In this document: in pieces, positions 20,023 through 32,223 of the stretch
How positions within the stretch are numbered: the first letter of the stretch is position 1
Layout of the letters: each line of letters begins with the position of its first letter
Source of the DNA: Scalesia atractyloides
Lineage: Eukaryota > Streptophyta > Magnoliopsida > Asterales > Asteraceae
Length of the DNA: 64,000 bases
Direction: 5' to 3'
Assembly (NCBI GenBank): GCA_947069175.1
Contig: CAMTDV010001633.1
Coordinates: forward strand, 56,588,102-56,652,101
Notes under the pieces: generated by a model
What the model saw: only the letters and a program-made list of their open reading frames with translations
Databases searched by the model: none
Told to the model about the DNA's origin: nothing
Position numbers and translations under genes: made by a program

Positions 20023-22055
20023 GATACTTCTGCAGAAGAAGCAGCGGCTTTGGAGAATATTCTGCTAGAACAATATCTGCAACAACAACGTGAAGCAGAG
20101 GAGTATATCCATATGCAGAAGCAAGGAATTTTATCTCTTAACTCTTGTGAAAGTTTTGCAGGTCATTTTGATGGAAGTTCTCAGGAGCAAGTTCCCGAGA
20201 AGAAATAAACTGATGAGGTGGTCATTGATGTTACTAAAGAAGTGAATGCTGAAAACCTCAAGGACATTGCCGACAAAGCCTTGATGGTAAATCTAACTAA
20301 GGTAGGTCCAGAGGTAAATGAAGTTGTCAAAGAACAAATTGTAGAGGTTGAGAAACCTTGTACAAAATGTACATAACCATGTTCTGAATGTGCCGAAAAA
20401 TCAAAGATCATCGCTGAAAACAATGTGCATAATGAACTTTTGAAATACGATTATCGCACAATGAAGGAAGCGTATGATAAAATGAAAAATGATTATGGAA
20501 GGCTTGATAGAAATAACATCGAACAACATGATACAATAAGGATTTTAAAAGGAACAGTAATGGATAAGCAAAAAGCGATTAATATCTATATTAACACCAT
20601 TGCTGAACCTAAGCAACAACTCCAGGACATGACAATTGAAGCAGAGCGTGTTCAACAACTTTTGAGAAGTTACACATGTATTGCATATGTCATTGATCAC
20701 ATCCTTCCGACAATTCCATCGGAAGAGAAACCTAAAAAGAAAATTGGTAAAGAATACAACAATGTTCCTCCACCCTTTGCGAGAAGTATTGTCGCAAATC
20801 CGCTGATGGGATGGATAAGGCACTCAACATTGATGTAATCTATACTAAAACAGATGATGACAATGTTGTGGTTAAAAAAGTTGTTGAAAATGTTTTGAAT
20901 GATTCTGATGAGGGCATCTTTAAAAGCGCTGACTCGAGCTCAAAGAATTCAGATTCACAGTCCGAAGATGACGATACATCATCGGATAATGATCTATGTG
21001 ATGATCCTAATGTTGTCATGTACAAGATTAAGGAATCTGATAGATTATATTTTGATGATAGTTTTCCGATTCAGAATATGAAGGAAGAATTGTTAGACAA
21101 ATTCTTTAAACTCGTGGAAGTCACATCAGATGATCTGGAGATTAATGAAAAGAAATTCTATTCCAAACCTAAAAGAAACAACTACCAAAGGAATGGTGGT
21201 GATCATCCGGAAAACTGGAGAGTTGGGTTGGGTTTAGAAGAATCAGATGAATCTAAAAAGAAACCATCACCATTTCATGAATACAAGAATAAAAATATGA
21301 ATTTTGTATATGGGATGAACACGGTTCATGAGGAAAGTTTGATCGGGAAACAATCAAACGATGAGTTCAAGAAACAAAAAGAACTTCGAGATAAAGCCAA
21401 AATTGCAAGTGGTGTCAAAACAAGTGGTGTAAAACCCACAAAAGGATATCCACATGATTCTCGGACTTGTTTCAAGTGCAACGAAGTTGGTCATATTGCA
21501 TGTTACTGTCTGAAATCAAAGTCGGCTTATCTTCGAAGGACAGAAAGTTCAAATGTTGTGAAACCAAAGCAACCAGTGTTTGTAAAACCTGTAAAGATTT
21601 TAAAAAGAAATGAATCAAAAGCTGAAGTCAAACCTAAGTTTGAAAATTCAGTTTTTGAAAAAGGTGAAACTTCAAAGGCTAATGAAAACAATTTTTACAT
21701 AAAAAAGGCTAACATAAAATCTCAAGCCTGGATTGCAAAGAAACGGTCAACGACATCTGAGATCACTAAGTCTGAGCTTGTTAAGACTAGTGATAGCATG
21801 AAAGAATCAAAATCTGAAATCAGAATTGAAACCACATCTGAAAATATCAAAACTACAAGTGGTAACAATTCAAAAGATAAAAAGACAGTAAAGTTTTCAA
21901 ACATAAGCATCACAGAAAATCCAGATGATGAATATGAATTTGATTATGTAGATGAGTGTGGATTCGATTATGCTGATGAGTGTGAATTTAATTTTGACGA
22001 TAGTTATCCAATTCAAACCAAGACCAAAAAGGCTTGGGTCTCGCTTTTTAAATAG
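20023..22055 (+). pseudogene. copia1 extended gag: coiled-coil-like region and second zinc knuckle
   Basis: Between the gag knuckle and protease lie ~2 kb of coding-like sequence in pieces. 20425-20838 is helical and charged (YDYRTMKEAYDKMKNDYGRL style), likely a coiled coil. 20811-22055 (414 codons) is acidic at first, then has a second CCHC knuckle, CFKCNEVGHIACYC, near residue 220, then a Lys/Ser-rich tail ending in acidic repeats (DYVDECGFDYADECEF). Stops interrupt it at about 20022, 20206 and 20375. Long gag C-terminal regions with coiled coils occur in Sireviruses; the match here is by general character. Confidence 0.65.
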
Positions 22056-22068
22056 ATTGTTGAAATGT

Positions 22069-25000
22069 GCAGGGGCTCCAGAGATCCGTACTTTCTAAGT
22101 GGATTTAGATAGTGGAGCGTCCAGACATATGACGGGAATGAAAGCGTTGCTATTCGACATAAAAGCTATCAATGGTGGATATGTTGGATTTGCAGGAAAC
22201 TAAGGTGGAAGGATAGTCGCCGAGGGAAAACTCTCAAACGACGTCGTTTCATTTGATCGTTTGAACTATATTGCAGAACTTGAGAATAATCTTCTGAGCA
22301 TATCGCAGATTTGTGACAAGAAGTTCACGGTCCATTTCAACGACAAAGAGTGTATCATCTTGAAGCCAGGTTTCATAATACCAGATGAGTGGATTTTGAT
22401 GCGAGCACCACGTGAGAATGATCTATATGTTCTTGATATGGGTATCGCTACCACTTCATCAAAATCAGCACAATGTTTTGTGACAAAGGCTACTGAAAAG
22501 GATTCTATTCTTTGGCATCGTAAAATGGGGCATATTCATTTGCGAAAAATAAATTTCTTGGTTCATAATGATCTTGTAGAAGGCGTAAATCTTTGGAGCT
22601 TTAATATGTCTGATCACTGCTTAGAGTGTAAAAAGGGAAAGCAGATAAAAAAATCTCATCCGAAGAAAATTCTGAACTCAATCAAGTTGCCATTAGAACG
22701 TCTCCACATGGATTTATTTGGTCTTGTAAATGTTCGAAGCATCTCAAGAGACTTATTTTGCTTGGTCGTGACAGATGACTATTCGAGATATTCGTGGGTA
22801 TTCTTTCAGGAATCAAAAGAGGAAACATTTGAGAACTTGGTTATTCTATTCAAGAAACTCGAGAACCTTTATCATCTGTCGGTCAGACGCATTAGAAGTG
22901 ACAACGGCACAGAGTTTAAGAATAACAAAATGAAGGAATTCTGCAACGCAAAAGGGATTCTGCATGAGTTTAGTGCTCCCTATACTCCACAGCAAAACGA
23001 AGTAGCTGAACGGAAAAACAAAACTTTGATTGAAACTGCGAGAACCATGCTTGCAGATTCTAAACTTCCAATCAGCTTCTGGCGTGAAGCGGTTGCTGCG
23101 GCTTGCTACACGCTAAACAGAGTTCTCACTGTCAAACCAACAAAGAAAACATGTTTTGAGATGATAAACCGACGGAAGCCAAATTTGAAGTTCTTAGAGC
23201 CATTCGATGCGCCATGTACCGTAATAGATCAAGATGGCAAATTCGGAGCTAAATCTCTTGAAGGTTTCTTTGTCGGAAATGCGAGTCCGCTAAGAAGAGT
23301 ATATGTTCCTTCTTTAAGAAAAGTAATTGAAGCACAACACGTGGATTGTTTTAACTACACAGATCCTATTCAAAGGAGAGGTGATGTGTGGCTGTTTAAC
23401 TACCAAGATCTTTGGAAGTCATTTGACTTGCCCGAAGAACCGTCTGATGAAGAAGTTGCAGCGTTATATTATCTTCACCAGTCGGCGAATCAAGAACAAA
23501 TTGTTCGACAAATTATGGTTAATCAACCCATGTTGGATCCATCTTCTTCTGGCGCAAGTTCAAGTAATAGTGGTGTTCCGGCTGAAAATGTTTCTGAAAC
23601 ATTAGTAACACCTACTATTCCTCCAACAAATGCCTCTACTGAACCAGTGAATACAACAACGGAGCACAGCATGCCTCAGAATCAGAATTCTGACTCAGAT
23701 GAAGCACCAACATTTGATGCTGATGGGGAATCATCTTCTTCAGACGAGGAAGTGGAGCAGATAACAAGTCTTCTTAATCAATCTGTAGGCCCGAGCAATA
23801 GAAATGGAGCTTCATCAAGATCTCCAAATGTTGAATTGGTCGTTAATCTCAACATCACGAATCAGCAAAACTCAGTAGATGTTCCAAGTGAAGAATTACC
23901 GCGATCATATTCCTACCATCCGTCAACAAATATAATCGGAGAACTTCAAACTGGTGTTAGAACTCGAAGTCAAATTAACAAAGCACTCAGTTGTTTCTAC
24001 AAACGCGTTGCTCCAACCCAGAACTATTGCTTCTATTCATGTTTCATCTCTCAGATAGAGCCAAAGACAGTTAATGAAGCTTTAGCTGATGAAAACTGGG
24101 TACAAGCAATGCAAGAAGAACTATTGCAGTTTGAGAAGTTGGGAGTGTGGAAGCTTGAAGACCTACCAGAAAATCAGAAAGCAATTGATACAAATTGGTC
24201 TTTAAGTGTAAACGTGATGATAAAGGGGTTATTGTTCGTAACAAAGCTAGGCTTGTTGTCAAGGGATTTCACCAGCAGGAAGGGATAGATTACACGGAAG
24301 TCTACGCACCAGTAGCTCGCTTGGAATCTATTCGAATCTTTATAGCTTTCACATCATGGAAAGGATTTAAAGTCTATCAATTGGATGTCAAAACGGCTTT
24401 TCTGTACGGAAAATTACACGAGAAGATGTACGTTGGACAACCACCGGGGTTTGTCGATCCACTCAACAAGAAGAAAGCATACCTACTGGATAAAGCTCTT
24501 TATGGCCTACACCAAGCCCCGAGAGCTTGGTACGAGTTGTTATCGCAATATCTCGTCGGCAACGGCTTTATCAGAGGAACTGTGGATAGTACTCTTTTCA
24601 CCAGAGAGGTTGATGGTCATCTGATTATAGTTCAAATCTACGTCGACGACATCATCTTTGGATCTACAAACGGTAGTCTCTGCAAGGAGTTTGAGGGAAT
24701 CATGAAAAGAAATTCGAAATGTCCTCGATGGGCGAAATGAAGTTCTTTCTTGGTTTGCAAGTAGATCAGCTTCCGGATGGTATTTTCATTCTTCAGACTA
24801 AGTATGTTCACGACATCTTGAAGAAGTTTGGAATGGAAAGCTTGAAGCCTCTATCTACGCCTCTTGCTCTAAATCACGGGATTCGCGTTAACGAGACTGG
24901 AGCCAAAGTTGACGAGACGTTATACAGATCGATGATTGGATCGCTGATGTATCTGACGGCATCGTGCCCAGATATTATGTATCCAACCTGCCTCTGCGCC

Positions 25001-25552
25001 AGATATCAGTCAAGCCCGAGGATCTTACACATGCAGATCGTGAAACGAATCTTCAGATACCTGAAAGGATGCCCAAGCACCGGCTTTTGGTACCCGAAGA
25101 ACGACAATTTCGACCTCACAGGCTATGCTGATTCTGATTTTGGTGTAGATAAGTTGAATTCAAAATCAACTACAGCGGGATGCCAGTTCTTCGGAACAAG
25201 AATGGTAACCTAGCAGTGTAAGAAACATACTACGGTCGCTCTCTCTACCTGTGAAGCTGAGTATATCTCGGCCTCCAGCTGTTGTTCACAGATTCTGTGG
25301 ATTCAACAGCAGATGAGAGACTATGGTCTGCAATTTCTAGACACTCCGCTGTTTGTTGATAACAAGACATCCATAGATATAACTAAAAATCCGGTTCATC
25401 ACTCACGCAGAAAACACATTGAAATTCGTTATCATTTCATTCGTGATTGCTACGAAAAGAAATTGGTGCGAATAGAAAAAATCCACACCGACGAACAAAA
25501 GGCTAATTTTTATACCAAACCATTTTCTTTGTCACTTTTAAATATTTGCTGA
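22069..25552 (+). pseudogene. copia1 pol: protease, integrase, RT, RNase H (broken)
   Basis: The protease active site LDSGASRHMTG is at 22102-22134, followed by an in-frame TAA at 22201. 22261-24288 carries the integrase: zinc-binding H..H and C..C (WHRKMGHIHL, HCLECKKGKQ), then core acidic residues in LHMDLFG, RSDNGTEF and NEVAERKN. RT begins near EALADENWVQAM. A 1-nt frameshift near 24200 moves it to 24195-24740, which contains YVDDIIFGSTNG. Another near 24715 moves it to 24719-25213. A G-to-A type TAG at 25211 interrupts RNase H before STCEAEYISA, and the end is at 25552. The integrase-before-RT order identifies Ty1/copia. At least four disabling changes; not functional. Confidence 0.9.
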
Positions 25553-27071
25553 GAATTAATGGTATAAAAATTTGCTGACAGGTGCGGACGCTGAGGTTGA
25601 ATACAGATCGGACGACGAGTTCGCGTGATCCACATTGGTTTGTAAATATCTTTCTAGTTTAGAATTTTGTTAAAAACTAAAATCCAAAAGTATGTTTTTG
25701 ATTTTAGGGGGAGAAATGTTAGAGAAAATACAAAAACATTCGAAAAATTTTTAAAATCTAAAAACATATGAAAAATTCAAAATGTACAAAACATTGAAAA
25801 AGACAAAAAGAATTCAGTGTCATATAAGGAAATGATAGTACATCAGTGGACTATCACAGTTCGCTAAAGAAATGTAAAGTTTAAAAGTAATAAACGAGTC
25901 TTACTGTGGATGTGTCGATAGGCTTAACACGTTCAGTAAACTGTTTTCGAGATACAAACTAAATTTAGCAACTGCTTATTCTTGTGGATTAACACATCTT
26001 GGATATATGGACTTAGTAGTCCGAAATTTTGTTTGAGAGATTGCCTGATTCTGAGATATGAGGTCTTTATAGATAGTTGATATCTGAGGTATTATACAAG
26101 TTCTTCTGATTTTGCGGAAGCAATGGCCTAAAACTTCTATAATACTTTCGCCAAAATACCCAAACTGCATGCAATATTGAAAAGAATCGAAAGATCTAAT
26201 CATGTGCAGTGCTAAAAAGATTCCTTAAGTGGAACACACCTTAAAGACGAGCCTTCATCTCTTTGTCTGTACGGTAGTACTAACCTGAGCTCTCAAGGTC
26301 TCGCATTACCCAGATACATATATCAATTACGCTATATTCACCTGTAAGAAGAAATCTAGGGAATCTTGATACGGAAGTATATTCAAGAAGTGGGAAACAC
26401 AGATAAGTCAAGTTTTATAAATCTTACCTTAACATATCTTGAAACAGTTGAGAAATGTGGTAAAGCTTAAGTGGACAAACATGTCGACAATCTAGGTAAA
26501 CGAGTTTAAAGCTTAAAGTCATCTAAAGGTCAACGGTACAGGTGATATGTCTCAATCAACTGATATGATCCTTAGACACAAAAATCACAAAAATATGTCT
26601 GTAAATATGTTTGTACATAGTTTACATTGTCCTGTACATAGTTTATCAGTTTGATAGATTAAAATCAAAAAGATTTTCAGTGTGTTTTAGCATAAACTTA
26701 TAAAAATTCAAAAAGATTTTATTTCTACATTGTTTTCAGCAAATCAATGTTGGAGAACGGATCTTCGAAGTCTGGTAAGATGCTAGAATTGGTGGGAATC
26801 TCTTTGACAACAGGCTGGGAGCTAATCTGTAAAATCTGAAAAGTCAAAATGATAAAAAGTTCATTAATTTGAAACTTTGATTTTGAAAATATCAACAGTT
26901 TGTTCGTAACGGGTCAAACTGAGGTCATTAAGTTGGACTCAGCAGACAAATCGGTTAACCAAGGTCATTAGCTTGGACTTGGTCAACTGAGTGGATTTTC
27001 ATAACTGGTAAAAAGTTGGAAAGTTCAGGGGTTAAAATGAAAAATTTGAAAAATTTGGTTTTAGGGTTTGG

Positions 27072-27862
27072 TAAGTTCGGCCGAACTTGCTAAACAAAAT
27101 CAAGTTTAACAAAACAACAAGTTCGACCGAACTTGCTAGTAAATGGTTGTTTGTATTGCATAAGTTCGCTCGAACATCAATGGGCTTGTGTTATGGGCTT
27201 GTAAGTTCGCCCGAACTTGCAATGGTTTAAATACCAAGCATGTTCGGCCAAACTCACTCACCTGCAATCAAACTCTCTGAGCGAACATACATCCTTTGAG
27301 CGATCTTGTGATTTTGTCATTTTAGCATCGTTACTCTGCCAAAATTAAATTTGTTCTTTGTGATTTACACACCAACAACAGTGTCTAAGGTGTGTATTTG
27401 AACGTTGAACCATGATTGGACCTTAATCGAATGAATTCAGATCTAAAACTTAAAAAAACTGATAGTTCTAGGTTACCTTGGATCAAATTGAACATAAATC
27501 TTTGATCTACACTTAAAATCGACCATAAAAACATGTTTGATTTGTTTAAATGGGTGTTGATGTGATAAGCAGGTGTTTTGTTGAAGATGATAAAAGTTCG
27601 GCCAAACTTGTTGACATGTTCGACCGAACTTGTTATCAAATCTGAATAAATGATCATTGGCATGTTCGACCGAACTTCTTAAATCTGATTTTGATAAAGC
27701 TAATGGAAGTTCGCCCGAACTTGGGTTTTGGAAATCTGAATATTGATTAGAGTATAAGTTCGCCCAAACTTATACTTGTATAAGGAACATGTTGAAAAGG
27801 CATGTTTGGAGGAACTTTAGCAAAACAAAATGTTATACACACATCAAGTTCACCTGAACTTG
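27072..27862 (+). repeat. copia1 second palindrome cluster (11 copies)
   Basis: Copies or near-copies of AAGTTCG-NN-CGAACTT start at about 27072, 27118, 27161, 27202, 27239, 27594, 27615, 27661, 27705, 27754 and 27845. The two sub-clusters are separated by a ~340-bp gap (27255-27593). Spacing inside the first is 37-46 bp. Several arms carry single changes (CCAAACTT, CCTGAACTT). Confidence 0.88.
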
Positions 27863-27899
27863 ATGAATGTGTTAGAATTTTTTTGTAATTTTTTCTCAA

Positions 27900-27932
27900 T
27901 AAGTGTGCTAATTGTTTTGCATCATTTTTCAG
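27900..27932 (+). promoter_or_regulatory. Candidate 3' splice acceptor before the copia1 extra ORF
   Basis: A T-rich tract (TGTTTTGCATCATTTTTCAG, ending 27932) runs straight into conserved-looking coding sequence. The only nearby ATG (27912) lies within the tract. This would fit expression of the ORF from a spliced RNA. The donor was not identified. Confidence 0.45.
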
Positions 27933-30900
27933 GCGCAAGAACCAGCAAGAGTAATCTCAGTAGAGTTTTCTAAGACGCACAACACCTGTATCACGCTCGA
28001 CAAGGCGATCTGTCCATTGCTTAAGGAATACGACAGTATCTTGAAGTTTTTGGAAGAAAGCCCTGTTCATCGAGCGATCACAGAGCGTACAGTATCGTAT
28101 AGATCTCACATTTATCATTTCTGGAAGAATGCGAGTCTTAGTGAAGATCAGAAGTCAATTGTTTCATCTGTGCAAGTCGGCAGTGAAGTCAAACCGATCA
28201 CTGTAACTGAAGATGATATACGCAGAGTGTTACAATTCAACGATAAAGAAGACGATCCAATTTATCTCGATGAAAAGATGGTTCGTGGTTGTTTCTTTCG
28301 AATGGACTACAAAGGAAACGTGAATAAGCCAACATTGAAGAAAGGGGAAGTGCCAAATCCCTACAAGCTCCTGATGCACGCTATTATTTATACTTTTAGT
28401 CACCGCAAGGCAGGTCTCGATGACGTGCAAGTTTATTTAGCCTGCATGGCAACGACGCTTATTCTGAAGAAGCCGTTCAACTTTTCGAAGCTTGTTTTCA
28501 CGCACATGTCAAAGAATATGGAGGATTCAAGACTTTGTCTTTATCCGAGATTCGTGCAAATGCTGATTGATGAGAAGTTCACGAATATAGCACGAGATCC
28601 GAATGATGTGTTCTATCTAGTTCATCTTGATGAAACAACAGTGAAGAAGCTCATAAAGTTTCAGAAACAAGCATCAGCTCCTGTTGCAAAACCAGTTTTC
28701 GGGGCTATCAAAGATCCAAACTATATCGCGCCGCCAGAAAACAAATGGAGGAAAGATGGTAGAGATGATGAGAAAGAGCTTAATGCTGAAAAGGAATGGT
28801 TTAAGGAATTCAAGCCGAAAGCTAGAAGTGAGTGGTTCTTAAAGGCAGAAGCTGATAAGCCTAAGAAGAAAGGAGCTGCAAGGAAAATTGAAACTATGCT
28901 TGTTGACGAAGATGAACCTAAAAATGTTCAAGGCGAAGCAGGTTCTACTGCTGCGGTAGTTGTTGAGAGTCAGGAAACTGTTAAGACGACTCAGGAAGAT
29001 GTTATTTCAGCAACTTCTGAACACGATGATGATTTTGACGAAGAACAGCTGAAAGAACCTGAAAAGACAGCGAGAATGTATCTGATGAGGAAAGACCAAA
29101 GAAGAAATCTAAACGTGTAAAGTCTGCAACTATTTCTTCGACAAAGACTACAGGGTCTCCTTAGACAAAAGGCAAGAGGAAATTAAAGAAAGCCCAAAAG
29201 GCAGTTCGTAAAAGATACAAAGGGTCGTTGAAAAGCACAGAAGTTACACAAGAACCTTCTGGCGCACAGGAGAAAGGAGTTACACAAGAACCTCCTACAC
29301 AAGAACCTCCTGTTGTTGATATAAGTGAAGCTGAACGTCCAGGAGTCACACAAGAACCTCCTGTGATTATCTCATCGGAAGCTGAAAGGCCAGGAGCTAC
29401 ATAAGAACCTCCTGTGTCTAGTTTTGTGGAAGTACCTATTATTCAATCGCCGGTTGCTCCAACGACTTCGAATCTTGAAAGTTCTACACCAAAGAAGTCC
29501 ATACCAAAGGCTACGACTCCAAAGTCAACACCTAAAACTCTAGGAGGGCCTAATGTGTTTGGTGATATGCACAATGATCCGATAAGTCTGCAGGATTTAA
29601 ATGATTTCTTTCCAGAGACTAACGTTGAACTTCTGGAAAAGCGTGTCAAGGCATTAGAAGACAAAGTGGCACAAAATGAAGTTGAAAAAGCAGAGCTTAT
29701 TCAAAAGATGAATCAAAGTGCGGTTGAGAAAGAGATTTTGGATGACAAGATTAAAGTGTTGGAAAATGAGCGTGAATATTTTAAAGCGTTGATCGAAAGT
29801 CTGCAAGATGCGAATGAGAAGATGCAGACAGAAATTTCAGAGTTAAAGTCAATTCAAGCCCTAAATGATCAAAGATTCTCCAAGATGCAGAAAGTTTTAT
29901 CTAATGCACTGGGTATCGACTTCATCAAAGGATATGATCGTCTAGATAAACAGGAAGCTAAAGAACGCTCTGAGAAAGAATTAGCTGCGAGCGGTAAAGG
30001 AAATAATGTTGAAGGTGAAGTACCTACTTCTTTTGTAGCTGCAGAGAAGTCTATCGATAATGTGATTCTAGCTTCTGAGTCTGATATTCCAAAGGTTGAC
30101 GAATATGTCGAGCCTTCTGATCCTATCACTGCTTTTGAAGAAAAAGACGATGAAGAAGCTGAGAGAGATGATAAAGAGGATGAAGAGGAAGAAGGATATG
30201 AGGATTGGAATGTTGGTAATGATGACGATGATTATGATCAAGGTAGTACCGGCATTAAAGTTACTGAAGCCAAAGTCGCTGATGATTTTGATTTTTCTGA
30301 TCTTATGAATGATGAGTTGAATAAGATGGAAGATAAAGTTGAGGGGGAGTCAGGGAAGACAGGGCCTTCAGATGATATAGATTTGTCAGTTGTTGATCGA
30401 TCTGCAAAGCCAATTGCTGCAGTACCCACGAAGCTGTTAGTGTTGATGTTGGAACATAATGTGGAAGAAGGTGAGTACGTGCACAATTACTCAAAAGAAG
30501 ATTTGGCGAGATTGGTTGAAGTTGAAGTTGAAAGTTTAGAGTTTGATTTCGAGGAAGCTTTGAATGTTAACACTTTTGAGCCAAACGATTATCAGTATGT
30601 TAGAAGATTTGAGGCTGATGAGTATAACAGGGTGATCGTAGAGGATTGGTCTTCTGATGATGAAACAGATCATACTGCGAAGTACGTCGGTCCTAATTTG
30701 AAAGTTTTCCTACTTTTGAGGAGATGTACAAGCAGCTAAATGAAGATATGCTTAAAGAAAAGATTGAAGAATCTCTTCGAGAGGGAAAAGTTCCTAAACC
30801 CATGACGAAGGAGGAAATCGCTCAAGCGAAAAAGTCCTGGTTTAAAGAGATGCCTCGCGAACGTAAATTTCGACGTCCTCTAGCATTCTTTACCAGAGAC

Positions 30901-31775
30901 AAAGATGTTTCTTTGGGGGATATTCTGAGTTGGGGATGGTTCAAGGAGCTTAACGTATATGCAATCAAAAGGGAATTTGGAGTGCAATACTTCAAGTACC
31001 TTGCTGATTTCAAGACATTACCGTATTGGGATGTGGAAGAGTTAGTGCAGACAGTGAATGTTACATATCACATGAAGTATGTTGATCAGTTATTATGGAA
31101 AATGATCAAGTATGAAGCGGTGAAAGGATTCAACTACTGGAAGCCTTTTATTCCTAGCCGCAAAATCAAGACAAACAAGAAAATGGGGGAAAAGGACATA
31201 ACATTGATCATGAAACATCCAAGAGCCATGAGGAATATGTCGCTAATGCCGATTGAACAAAACTTCTATCCTTTGTTCAAGTGGTGGCAAATAGATCCAG
31301 CTACTTGTGAAGCAGTTATTGTTCTGAAGTTTGAAGAACACTTGGTATAAAAAAGGAAAGGGTTGAGGTAATGGGTCATCAGGACATGAGGGGTTTATGG
31401 AGGACGATAAGGATTCTAGATCCTATGTGGCTTGTGAACTGCTCGAGAAAAGATATCAAAACCTTGTTCTATAGCAATATTGTTTTTGAAGAACGAGAAA
31501 AGGTACAAGCGATGCAGTTTCAGAAAGTTGTAAACGTTTGTTATGCACGCGAAGTCAATTCTGGAAAGATGTGGCAAACGAGGTGGAGAGATTTAGAAAG
31601 AGCTGAGTTTCTAAAGGAGGAGAAGCGTCTTGAAGCAATTAATGAAAGAACTAGGAAGGCAAGTGTTAAAAGATTTCAGCATTTGAACAAAGTGCCTCCT
31701 ACAGATCAGACGCCGGATCCGAAACAAGAGCGACGAAAGAAGCCGTACAAGAACTTCTTCGGTCGGGTGCGTTAA
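27933..31775 (+). pseudogene. copia1 post-pol extra ORF (unknown function, ~1280 codons originally)
   Basis: Four open segments read as one former protein. 27933-29117 holds a compact N-terminal domain (SHIYHFWKNASLSEDQKS, EDDIRRVLQFNDKEDDP, KLLMHAIIYTFSHRKAG). After a frameshift near 29070 comes a Lys-rich linker with TQEPP repeats and stops at 29161 and 29401. 29414-30739 has a coiled coil (VELLEKRVKALEDKVAQNEV) and an acidic region. After a frameshift near 30725, 30724-31350 and 31371-31775 give a second folded domain (WFKEMPRERKFRRPLAFF, LPYWDVEELVQTVNVTYH) and a basic end. The position corresponds to the env-like ORF of Sireviruses, but I see no signal peptide or membrane segment. Ends 65 bp before the 3' LTR. 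Confidence 0.7.
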
Positions 31776-31827
31776 AGTTTATTTTGAAGACAGAGTTTTG
31801 AAGACTGATACAAGACGAAGACTATAT

Positions 31828-31840
31828 CCAAGGGGGAGTT
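31828..31840 (+). promoter_or_regulatory. copia1 polypurine tract
   Basis: CCAAGGGGGAGTT ends immediately before the 3' LTR. Confidence 0.8.
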
Positions 31841-32218
31841 TGTTGGTGCATAATGTCTATGTCTTAGCCTTATATCAAGTCTGTATAGTATAGAGCTGAA
31901 TAGGCTAGCTGAAAAGTGTATTTATGTTTGTTAGAGACAAGTTCGCTGGTAATGTGTCATGTAAAGGCAAGTTCGGGCGAACTCATGTCTCTCAGTAGCG
32001 AACTTGGACTATTATAAATAGCTAGCTTGCCTCATTCATTTGTAACTTTGGCATTTTGGAGGCGAAGCTCTGTCAGTTTGTACTCTCGAAGTTTAATCAA
32101 TGAAACTGATGATTAACTGATTAATTCTTGTCTATTGGTAAACACGACGTAATATTTCCGCTATTATGGACGGTAGATATCAAATTTAGGTTCCTTAGCA
32201 TCGAGGAGCGGTCCTACA
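31841..32218 (+). repeat. copia1 3' LTR
   Basis: 378 bp, same ends and length as the 5' LTR, about 14 substitutions. The poly(A) signal AATAAA is AATGAA here. Followed by the CAAAC target duplication. Confidence 0.93.
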
Positions 32219-32223
32219 CAAAC

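Larger units (their letters stand above)
25553..27932 (+). other. copia1 post-pol non-coding region
   Basis: 2.4 kb without a credible ORF. The second half (27072-27862) contains the palindrome cluster. It ends in a pyrimidine-rich stretch and AG at 27931-27932, directly before the next reading frame. Confidence 0.75.
17451..32218 (+). mobile_element. copia1: complete 14.8 kb Ty1/copia element, Sirevirus-like
   Basis: Bounded by 378-bp LTRs (17451-17828 and 31841-32218) and a perfect CAAAC target duplication (17446-17450 and 32219-32223). PBS at 17831, PPT at 31828. Pol order is protease-integrase-RT-RNase H, which defines Ty1/copia. Sirevirus-like traits: an extended gag, palindrome-rich non-coding regions, and a long additional reading frame after pol. 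The two LTRs differ by about 14 substitutions by eye (near 3.7%). All coding parts have stops or frameshifts, so the copy is dead although structurally complete. Confidence 0.92.
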
